NCBI RefSeq assembly: GCF_002443255.2
Contig: NW_019211457.1
Coordinates: forward strand, 25,350,921-25,414,920
DNA length: 64,000 nt
Direction of reading: 5' to 3'
From: Varroa destructor
Lineage: Eukaryota > Arthropoda > Arachnida > Mesostigmata > Varroidae
Part shown: piece by piece, positions 14,214 to 23,170 of the stretch
Position numbering within the stretch: position 1 is the stretch's first letter
Layout: each line of letters opens with the position of its first letter
Notes under the pieces: generated by a model
Told to the model about the DNA's origin: nothing
Database searches by the model: none
The model's input: the letters and a program-made list of their open reading frames with translations, nothing else
Program-made: the position numbers and the translations under genes

Positions 14214-17200
14214 ACGCATGGATAGTACTACGCACGCATGGATAGTACTACGCACGCATGGATAGTACTACGCACGCATGGATAGTACTACGCACGCATG
14301 GATAGTACTACGCACGCATGGATAGTACTACGCACGCATGGATAGTACTACGCACGCATGGATAGTACTACGCACGCATGGATAGTACTACGCACGCATG
14401 GATAGTACTACGCACGCATGGATAGTACTACGCACGCATGGATAGTACTACGCACGCATGGATAGTACTACGCACGCATGGATAGTACTACGCACGCATG
14501 GATAGTACTACGCACGCATGGATAGTACTACGCACGCATGGATAGTACTACGCACGCATGGATAGTACTACGCACGCATGGATAGTACTACGCACGCATG
14601 GATAGTACTACGCACGCATGGATAGTACTACGCACGCATGGATAGTACTACGCACGCATGGATAGTACTACGCACGCATGGATAGTACTACGCACGCATG
14701 GATAGTACTACGCACGCATGGATAGTACTACGCACGCATGGATAGTACTACGCACGCATGGATAGTACTACGCACGCATGGATAGTACTACGCACGCATG
14801 GATAGTACTACGCACGCATGGATAGTACTACGCACGCATGGATAGTACTACGCACGCATGGATAGTACTACGCACGCATGGATAGTACTACGCACGCATG
14901 GATAGTACTACGCACGCATGGATAGTACTACGCACGCATGGATAGTACTACGCACGCATGGATAGTACTACGCACGCATGGATAGTACTACGCACGCATG
15001 GATAGTACTACGCACGCATGGATAGTACTACGCACGCATGGATAGTACTACGCACGCATGGATAGTACTACGCACGCATGGATAGTACTACGCACGCATG
15101 GATAGTACTACGCACGCATGGATAGTACTACGCACGCATGGATAGTACTACGCACGCATGGATAGTACTACGCACGCATGGATAGTACTACGCACGCATG
15201 GATAGTACTACGCACGCATGGATAGTACTACGCACGCATGGATAGTACTACGCACGCATGGATAGTACTACGCACGCATGGATAGTACTACGCACGCATG
15301 GATAGTACTACGCACGCATGGATAGTACTACGCACGCATGGATAGTACTACGCACGCATGGATAGTACTACGCACGCATGGATAGTACTACGCACGCATG
15401 GATAGTACTACGCACGCATGGATAGTACTACGCACGCATGGATAGTACTACGCACGCATGGATAGTACTACGCACGCATGGATAGTACTACGCACGCATG
15501 GATAGTACTACGCACGCATGGATAGTACTACGCACGCATGGATAGTACTACGCACGCATGGATAGTACTACGCACGCATGGATAGTACTACGCACGCATG
15601 GATAGTACTACGCACGCATGGATAGTACTACGCACGCATGGATAGTACTACGCACGCATGGATAGTACTACGCACGCATGGATAGTACTACGCACGCATG
15701 GATAGTACTACGCACGCATGGATAGTACTACGCACGCATGGATAGTACTACGCACGCATGGATAGTACTACGCACGCATGGATAGTACTACGCACGCATG
15801 GATAGTACTACGCACGCATGGATAGTACTACGCACGCATGGATAGTACTACGCACGCATGGATAGTACTACGCACGCATGGATAGTACTACGCACGCATG
15901 GATAGTACTACGCACGCATGGATAGTACTACGCACGCATGGATAGTACTACGCACGCATGGATAGTACTACGCACGCATGGATAGTACTACGCACGCATG
16001 GATAGTACTACGCACGCATGGATAGTACTACGCACGCATGGATAGTACTACGCACGCATGGATAGTACTACGCACGCATGGATAGTACTACGCACGCATG
16101 GATAGTACTACGCACGCATGGATAGTACTACGCACGCATGGATAGTACTACGCACGCATGGATAGTACTACGCACGCATGGATAGTACTACGCACGCATG
16201 GATAGTACTACGCACGCATGGATAGTACTACGCACGCATGGATAGTACTACGCACGCATGGATAGTACTACGCACGCATGGATAGTACTACGCACGCATG
16301 GATAGTACTACGCACGCATGGATAGTACTACGCACGCATGGATAGTACTACGCACGCATGGATAGTACTACGCACGCATGGATAGTACTACGCACGCATG
16401 GATAGTACTACGCACGCATGGATAGTACTACGCACGCATGGATAGTACTACGCACGCATGGATAGTACTACGCACGCATGGATAGTACTACGCACGCATG
16501 GATAGTACTACGCACGCATGGATAGTACTACGCACGCATGGATAGTACTACGCACGCATGGATAGTACTACGCACGCATGGATAGTACTACGCACGCATG
16601 GATAGTACTACGCACGCATGGATAGTACTACGCACGCATGGATAGTACTACGCACGCATGGATAGTACTACGCACGCATGGATAGTACTACGCACGCATG
16701 GATAGTACTACGCACGCATGGATAGTACTACGCACGCATGGATAGTACTACGCACGCATGGATAGTACTACGCACGCATGGATAGTACTACGCACGCATG
16801 GATAGTACTACGCACGCATGGATAGTACTACGCACGCATGGATAGTACTACGCACGCATGGATAGTACTACGCACGCATGGATAGTACTACGCACGCATG
16901 GATAGTACTACGCACGCATGGATAGTACTACGCACGCATGGATAGTACTACGCACGCATGGATAGTACTACGCACGCATGGATAGTACTACGCACGCATG
17001 GATAGTACTACGCACGCATGGATAGTACTACGCACGCATGGATAGTACTACGCACGCATGGATAGTACTACGCACGCATGGATAGTACTACGCACGCATG
17101 GATAGTACTACGCACGCATGGATAGTACTACGCACGCATGGATAGTACTACGCACGCATGGATAGTACTACGCACGCATGGATAGTACTACGCACGCATG

Positions 17201-17293
17201 GATAGTACTACGCACGCATGGATAGTACTACGCACGCATGGATAGTACTACGCACGCATGGATAGTACTACGCACGCATGGATAGTACTACGC
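14214..17293 (+). repeat. satellite block B, 20-bp variant unit, 154 copies
   Basis: The unit is ACGCATGGATAGTACTACGC, differing from block A by one base (CACGG to CATGG, a CpG/TpG-type change). I count exactly 154 units with no visible variant, 3,080 bp in all. The switch from block A is abrupt and coincides with the 7-bp shortfall just before 14,214, with no mixing of the two unit types. The pattern indicates separate amplification and homogenisation of two founder units, or an assembly that collapsed variants. Confidence 0.97.
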
Positions 17294-17401
17294 ACGCATG
17301 GATAGTACCAAAAACATCACACGCATGGATAGTACCAAAAACATCACACGCATGGATAGTACCAAAAACATCACACGCATGGATAGTACCAAAAACATCA
17401 C
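17294..17401 (+). repeat. satellite block C, four 27-bp units
   Basis: There are four identical units starting at 17,294, 17,321, 17,348 and 17,375. Each has the satellite core ACGCATGGATAGTAC followed by CAAAAACATCAC. Because 27 is a multiple of three, the block stays open in some frames (repeating HAWIVPKTS on the plus strand). This explains the apparent ORFs here and is not evidence of a gene. Confidence 0.97.
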
Positions 17402-17575
17402 ACGCATGGATAGTACTGCAATCTATATATCTACGTATGGATAGTACCAAAAACATCACACGCATGGATAGTACTGCAATCTATATATCTACGTATGGAT
17501 AGTACCAAAAACATCACACGCATGGATAGTACTGCAATCTATATATCTACGCATGGATAGTACCAAAAACATCAC
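17402..17575 (+). repeat. satellite block D, three 58-bp composite units
   Basis: There are three copies (17,402, 17,460, 17,518) of a two-part unit. A 31-bp half has the core followed by TGCAATCTATATATCT; a 27-bp half resembles block C. The first two 27-bp halves read ACGTATGG instead of ACGCATGG. This most heterogeneous block lies next to the gene at 17,599, and the array becomes more uniform with distance, which suggests outward expansion from an old edge. Confidence 0.95.
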
Positions 17576-17598
17576 ATCATCAGTCGATTCCAGAGTTC

Positions 17599-18396
17599 CT
17601 ATGCAGAAGGCATGGGCCTTCTAACCGGGGATGTACCGTCAGCATTGCTATTCTGATCGCCTGTACGTTCCGATAACGCTAGGGATTGTTCCGAGCTGGG
17701 CATTTCAGCGGAAGGTGCAGCTATTTTTTTGGATGATCTTTCTTCATCTTTAACCTTCTCTTTCTTAAAAGAAAACGTAAGCCGATTCTTAAAACAATTT
17801 ATCTTTCCAAGCATAGTTCGCACGTAGTTATCATGAATGTGCTTGGCTTCAAAATACTGCTGGAGACCTCGAAATTTTCTTTCGCGTGCGGCAATAGTCG
17901 CTTCGGTCTCCTGTAATGCCCTTTCTAGTTTCGATAAATTCTGCTTCTGCTCAGTTAAATCTTCTGTGGCTTTTGACAGCCTATCTTCAATCTCAGGCAA
18001 CCCAGGCCAGCCCAGTGATTGGCGACGGGCTTGCTCTTTAGGACCAACACTCTGTTCAGCAGCAGTTGTCCTTTCGAGTTCCCTGATCTCGTGGCGCAAT
18101 TCTACCAACCATGCCGTTGTTGTTCGAATTCCTTTTTCATATTCGCGCTTCTTCGCGTAATCCACTTCCGCCTGGGTCACAACGTTCGGATCAAGCTTCT
18201 CCCTAAGCCTGACGAGCTGCTTGTTGGTGTTCTCAAGTAGAGTCTCCAAAAGGGTCAGACTCTGATCAAGTTCCGGCTGTACCTGGTCGATCTCTTCGGC
18301 AGTTTCCTTCATTTCGGCAAGCATCTTCTTCATCTGAGAGTCGATAGCGCTTGCTCCACGCTCATCGAGGGTTGAAATTTCGTCATCTCCAGACAT
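17599..18396 (-). CDS. coiled-coil protein of unknown function, 265 aa
   Basis: This is the only convincing intact gene in the window: a single uninterrupted exon from ATG at 18,396 to TAG at 17,599. I do not recognise the family. Residues about 18-112 and 135-184 are rich in Glu, Lys, Gln and Leu with heptad-like spacing and predict long coiled coils, broken near Pro119 and Pro131-Pro134. Residues 203-224 are strongly basic (FKKEKVKDEERSSKK). The last 40 residues are Ser/Pro-rich and probably disordered. There is no signal peptide or membrane segment, so an intracellular scaffold or cytoskeletal role is possible but unproven. GC content is clearly higher than in the flanks. A decayed inverted paralogue at 22,681-23,170 keeps the start region and two conserved blocks, which supports this reading frame as real. 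The stop lies 23 bp from satellite block D, so the 3' UTR must be very short or run into the array. I see no AATAAA in the spacer or in blocks C-D. Confidence 0.85.
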   Translation of the reverse strand: MSGDDEISTLDERGASAIDSQMKKMLAEMKETAEEIDQVQPELDQSLTLLETLLENTNKQLVRLREKLDPNVVTQAEVDYAKKREYEKGIRTTTAWLVELRHEIRELERTTAAEQSVGPKEQARRQSLGWPGLPEIEDRLSKATEDLTEQKQNLSKLERALQETEATIAARERKFRGLQQYFEAKHIHDNYVRTMLGKINCFKNRLTFSFKKEKVKDEERSSKKIAAPSAEMPSSEQSLALSERTGDQNSNADGTSPVRRPMPSA

Positions 18397-18457
18397 TTGA
18401 TTTGGATTTTGCTTTCCGCTGCTTCTTTACTTCAGCTGTCTTTGTATTTTCTACCGT

Positions 18458-18472
18458 TCAAACCAGACACAT
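18458..18472 (-). promoter_or_regulatory. minimal upstream ORF (MCLV-stop)
   Basis: If transcription starts near 18,515, the leader carries an ATG at 18,472 that opens a four-codon frame closed by TGA, 62 nt before the main ATG. Such short upstream ORFs often lower translation of the main frame. Whether this one lies in the mRNA depends on the inferred start site. Confidence 0.3.
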
Positions 18473-18543
18473 GATATTTTTGTTAGTAATAGATAGAGTA
18501 TTTTGTCTCCTACCAAGAATTTCTGCTAACACACTATGACGCT

Positions 18544-18552
18544 CTTTATATA
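18544..18552 (-). promoter_or_regulatory. candidate TATA box of the coiled-coil gene
   Basis: The minus strand reads TATATAAAG about 150 bp upstream of the ATG at 18,396. A start 25-35 bp downstream would leave a leader of about 120 nt. In AT-rich DNA this match can arise by chance; position and orientation are the only support. Confidence 0.4.
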
Positions 18553-18871
18553 ATCGTTGGATGGCTGCTAATTTTCGCGTTGCCTTATTTTCAATCAATT
18601 GCTTAGCAAAACAGGTCGAAATTAACTAACAGGCTTGACGTTGACTCGTAGCATCCGCAAAATTATTAAACTTACAGAAATTTAGCTTAGTTATTTTTAT
18701 TACAGAAGATATATAATTAACAGGCGCTGTCTAATTCGAGCAAATTGTGTTTATTACTGTGCAATGAACTTTCCAAAGACAGCTAAAGAGCTTTTCCGCA
18801 CCACTATTAGGCAGAATCTAAATAAAAAACATAAATGGATATTTATTCATCATAAATGTCATCATTCATGT

Positions 18872-18874
<3 letters not shown>

Positions 18875-18922
<48 letters not shown>
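18875..18922 (+). repeat. (AT)24 microsatellite
   Basis: This is an uninterrupted 48-bp run of AT dinucleotides. It lies 5' of the coiled-coil gene. The DNA between it and the kinase relic (18,923 to about 19,570) holds nothing else I can support. Confidence 0.95.
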
Positions 18923-18924
<2 letters not shown>

Positions 18925-19574
18925 ATAAATTAAGATAGTGGTTCCGTAAAAAAAACGAAAGTTGGGATGCGATCCTATTGGGGGTCAAGGCACACGTGAG
19001 GTACTACAACGTGTTTATAATATGAATGGAAGTACGAAACATTGGAGCAGATTTGCTTCTGTTTACTGTATGTAGTTCAGTGAAACGGAGATAATATCAA
19101 TATCCAGATATTTGATTAAATGTGGGATCAACATGCATAAATGAGAAGATGGGAGAACATAAAGGTATCCCTAGTAAAGTGGTATTCTCGTATATGAGTA
19201 TATACAATGTTTTTACGCCATTGTCGTTCTCTGTCAGGTGATAATGACGGTAGAATTTAACCCCAGTGTCAGCCTAACATAGTTTACCTTCATGATACAC
19301 ATACGGTTTTTCCACTGTTTTCGGTGCAAGCGTACGCTAAAGCTGATGAAGATGGTAATTATTTGCAGTAATCTGCAATATCTTTACGCTGCCTCTGTAA
19401 CCCGGCTCAATCCGATCGAAGCTATCTTGTAATTTCATATCTACAACGAATATATAATATTTTTGAGGAATATTTCTCTGCAGTGGTATACTTTTTTACT
19501 GCTAGTAGATCGATAACTAAGGAATGTTGTAACTTTACAAATATTCGGATTAGAGTAGGACTTCAACCAGTAAC

Positions 19575-21512
19575 GTCCTTCAAAGGAGGACCGAGTGAGA
19601 GGGTCCCATTTTATCACCAGCAGATAAATTCTGCCGTATAGGTGACCGCAATGGAAGAGCAAATAATGGCGAATATATCGTGCTATGGCGTACAGTCGAG
19701 GGCGCTCGATCCGGCGAAGCCATTTCACTCTCCACGGAATGTCGGTTACCAATTCGTAGACTGTCTGCCCATTCCTAAAAGAATAGAAACAAGACATACA
19801 TAGACGAAACCGAAGCCATATGTTAGAGGGACTTATGGCAATCTGCATCTATTAATGATGCTTTTTAAAAGTTATAAAGAATTTCTAAAATGTGCCGCTA
19901 AATAACCCCGCTGTCGTATCGAAATTTTATAATACACACTGCATGTTTAATAATACTACTGAACTAAAGCGGATCTTGAAAAGATGCTGTTAATTCGCCT
20001 AAAGTCTGACTTTTCACATAATTAGCTTATTCATCTCGTAATTCTCGTAGAGGTAAAGCAATTTTTCGCTGGCCATGGTGTTGCGCTGGATCGTTTCGAT
20101 TGAATCGAGTGAATAATGGACCAGATGACACGGGCTCAGAAGATACTAGGCGCTAACCGGGTCCTACGCTAGGAGATGCAGGATTCTTGATAATTCCTAA
20201 GTTCCAGAGAAGGAACTTCCATGTGCCACCGGCATGTAAATCATTGCTCTCCGGTTCACTACCGTTTAAAATAACAAGTTGGTTGATCATTGATATAAAA
20301 CAATGTGGTATTTAGATTTTGCAAGGCTTTTTTTTTAACATAGTCAAACGTATGCACCGAAATCTACAAATATAATGTTTAGCAGTCCTATAGAACGAAC
20401 GGATTTCCTAACGTCTTCCTTCCCTCCACCCTTAAAGGTCGGAACTGATCTTAGGTTGTTTAAGTTATGAGCTGATGTGAACCGCAAATACGAATTCCCA
20501 TCCAGTTGTTTTTGCAGCTGCTTGTGGAGCTTTACAAATTCATTAAAGTTTAATGGCAGCGTCTTTGTGTTTGTTCCATTCAGTGTTAGCTTCATCACAT
20601 ATTTTTTGTAGGACGATTTGCAGAGAGCACTAACCCTTGACATGCGGATGATGGTGCTCGGTGCCATTGTCTGAATCATTATCGGTATCAACGTTACTTT
20701 TGCCACCGTTTGCCCTTTACAGCACGTACTTGTCGACGAGATCAATTAGATATGGGTTCTTCTTTGCCTTGTGCACAAACTATAGATAGGTCAGAGAAAA
20801 TAATGAAATGCGTCAATTGTTCTTTTTCATGCGGTCGATGTGAGTTGGCCGCCTACGCCAAAATCTGCTAACTTTACGTCGCTCTGCTCCGACAACAGAA
20901 AGTTTGCTGCTTTGGTATCACGATGTAACTTTCCCTCATTGTGCAAGTATCTCAAGTCTTTCGGTACCTGCCGGAGGATGATTGCTACGGCAACTAAATA
21001 GGAAGAGTTACAAACTTTACAATAGCAAATCAGCCATACATGTAATGGTTAAATGTAGGCAGGCGTTTGTGATGAAGTACACGTAATACATAACTAATAG
21101 TGTTAATAGTTCCAAACAGTCATGATCTTTTCGCCTACTTTAGAAAACGACCATCGTATGTCACTGCATCGTTAGTGCTGCCCTGCTAGTATTCATTGTT
21201 TATATTTTTCCAGAAGCCAGCCTTGATCTGTTATCAAAGGCTCTAGAAATTCCCATGCGAAGCTTATCGATTAGGATTAAATATTCCCGACATTGTTGCG
21301 TTTTAAAGGTTTGTGTTGTCTAACATTAAAAGAACTTTACGGATATACTACATTGGATAATTTCATTGTTCATTCTCACCCACATGTGCGCTTCGAAGCG
21401 TGCGGCTTTCATGAGATCGACAACACTGCCATCTCCAGCATATTCCGTGATAATCCACAGTTTCGAAGGCCGAAGGTACTATCCGAAGTAGCGTATCACA
21501 CTGCGATAAAAT
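19575..21512 (-). pseudogene. broken GCK-III (STK24/25/26-like) kinase gene
   Basis: Four separated pieces match one STE20/GCK-III serine/threonine kinase in order on the minus strand. The first, 21,512 to about 21,380, has ILSQCD, then KLWIITEYAGDGSVVDLMKA (hinge region). The second, 20,993-20,826, has [14 protein letters not shown] and VKLADFG, the catalytic and metal-binding loops. The third, 20,779-20,635, has KAKKNPYLIDLVDKY and an acidic DTDNDSDNG linker. The fourth, 19,774 to about 19,580, has STIYSPLF, close to the family's C-terminal STIISPLF. AG acceptors sit just before each piece and GT donors follow the first and third, so this is a decayed intron-containing gene and not a retrocopy. 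It has an in-frame TAG (21,479-21,481), a TGA after LTSTA, a TAA after KYVL, frameshifts, and loss of about 100 residues of the C-lobe, including the activation segment after DFG. The N-lobe with the Gly-rich loop is not visible. It cannot make a working kinase. Confidence 0.85.
20344..20620 (-). pseudogene. possible PX-domain fragment inside a kinase intron
   Basis: An open frame on the minus strand, lying where the third intron of the broken kinase should be, reads YKKYVMKLTLNG, then FNEFVKLHKQLQKQL, then SVPTFKGGGKEDVRKSV. The spacing resembles a phox-homology (PX) domain of sorting nexins or class II PI3-kinases: a basic first strand, F-x-x-F-x-x-LH-x-x-L, and a later (K/R)-x-x-(V/I) segment. 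The typical PX proline-rich loop is not clear. It ends at TGA near 20,344. It may be an inserted exon of another gene or a chance open frame. Confidence 0.3.
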
Positions 21513-21839
21513 CTGCATGGTTAGTGGTCACTGGGCATAGATAGGGCGAAACAATGTCAGAAAAATAAAGTATTGGCATTGAACAGAAAACAAACACTTG
21601 TAGCTCAATCAGTAGTTGCATGATCACCCCTTGGTTTGACTGTACTTTGCATACTAGTAACTGTATGATGGTATTTACAATTTCAGCTAAAAATGATCAT
21701 ACAGATAGTTGATATCTTCAGTACTGAGCTATAAATATGCTTATATTAGAAAGATTCAGTATGATTAAAGTAAATTCCTATATATTGCAGGAACTACAAA
21801 ACATCTGTGTGATATACTATTTCAGGAACTCAGTAAGAT

Positions 21840-22060
21840 GTTAATTAATAAACAGAGCGATGATTTGAATCGTGCTTTCTATATTCCCTTATCTCCATCA
21901 GCTGGCGAGTCCTTCTCCTTCTCTGCTTTAGAAAGCGTATCAATTTAGTTACGAAATGACTAGTATTAAACAAGACAAGAACATATCCCGTCAATAAACC
22001 AATCACTATATAATACAATGGCAACACGTATGCCGCAGCAATAATTATGAAAAGAACCAA
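21840..22060 (-). other. unrecognised 71-codon frame with hydrophobic start
   Basis: An ATG frame at 22,060-21,845 encodes about 32 hydrophobic residues (VLFIIIAAAYVLPLYYIVIG and onward), followed by a basic segment (FLKQRRRRTRQLM). This would be a plausible membrane anchor with a cytoplasmic basic tail, but there is no homology, promoter or splice support. Most likely it is a chance frame in AT-rich DNA, recorded because of its position between two relics. Confidence 0.15.
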
Positions 22061-22680
22061 AAAACGATACAGAAGTCTATTGCATTACGATCAGCCCATT
22101 CTGCAATTAATACTTGATCGAGATGATTATGTCAAGCTAATGGAACGTTCTGTTCCTCTTAGAGGAATATAGAGATAGTCAGAGAGATATAAAGTTACTG
22201 CTTTACAGGTCCAAACGGTTAAACTAGTTAAGTTACGGAAAAAACCTCTCCGGCACGGCTCGATAGAATCAAGTCTGTCGACTAGCAAGAAAAAATCAAT
22301 TTCAGCTACTGTAAATAACGCGTGATACTATGATAGCACAAAACGGGACCCCATCGTCTCGCAAGCTAGTGAACACATTGCTATGGTGACCCTAACTAAC
22401 AGGGACATACTCACGCTCGTTCAAATCTTAGCATTGGAGAAAAACTATAAATGCGTAGAAAAATAAGAACAGATGAAAAGGGGAATTAAAAAATAAAGTT
22501 TAATCATAAATGTTGATAGCTGCTGGCGTGTATGCCGTTTTATGGGCCTGTTGGACAAACGCCAGATAGTTTCAGTAAGGTTCTCTCTGGTTACACTCCT
22601 AATGAAAGCAAGTCCTTAATTCTACACCGCTAAGTGATTTTGTAGAAATAAATGTGCAGAAAGAAAAAACATGTATGGAA

Positions 22681-23170
22681 ATGACGAGGGGGGTAATGGT
22701 CGATCAGGGTGACACAGAAGTTACCGATTCATAGATCAAGGAAATACTTGCCAAAATGAAAAAAGGAACAGAATATCGATCTGATACAGAGGAAATTCTA
22801 CCAGAATGTAATTCTGCCGGAGGTTTTGCACTCTCAGCACCCATTCCAACAAGTTTAAAGGCCGGGTTCAGACGTGCTAACCCAAGCTAAATGGGACTAC
22901 GCAAAGAAGCGGGAATATGAGGCAGCAATTTAGATTTGTACAACGTTACCCGTTGCGAAGTAAAGTATTGGTTCTGAAAGCGGTACAGTGTATTGCCAAC
23001 CAGAAGACAACCATTATGTCTCATATTGAGGACACAGTATGGCGGCGTTTTTATTGAGGTTACAGGTGGAAATTGTAGTGATCGAAACAGCAACCGATTT
23101 GGATGTCTACGGCAATACTTGGAAACTACAAATCTATTATTAGACCAGCGAAATATCTACCGATGGTTAA
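22681..23170 (+). pseudogene. decayed inverted paralogue of the 265-aa coiled-coil gene
   Basis: Three blocks align in order with the intact gene but on the opposite strand. The ATG at 22,681 opens MTRGV... and reaches DS-stop-IKEILAKMKK (22,726), matching residues 19-30 DSQMKKMLAEMK, where the stop is a CAG to TAG change. DVLTQAKWDYAKKREYEAAI (22,871-22,930) matches residues 71-90 with 14 of 20 identical. RNSNRFGCLRQYLET (23,083-23,127) matches residues 171-184 RERKFRGLQQYFEA plus the next residue. The spacing from the second to the third block is about 90 nt shorter than in the gene, so there are internal deletions as well as frameshifts. No homology to the basic/Ser-rich tail is visible after 23,130. 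This shows the coiled-coil gene belongs to a family and that one copy has died about 4.3 kb from the living one. Confidence 0.85.

Noticed and set aside
17268..17502. Repetitive ORFs on both strands encoding HAWIVPKTS-type repeats
   Set aside because: They arise only because the 27-bp satellite unit is a multiple of three. The 20-bp units beside them carry stops in all frames.
12961..17575. CRISPR array or telomere repeat
   Set aside because: There are no unique spacers, the units are contiguous, and the unit is unlike any telomere motif. The context is a eukaryotic nuclear genome.
17837..18240. Plus-strand frames of 107 and 73 codons
   Set aside because: Antisense shadows of the minus-strand coiled-coil gene.
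21470..21490. Satellite core word GGATAGTACC inside the kinase relic (minus strand)
   Set aside because: A single 10-bp match in coding-derived sequence (the mutated YFG-stop-YL codons). Coincidence is likely.
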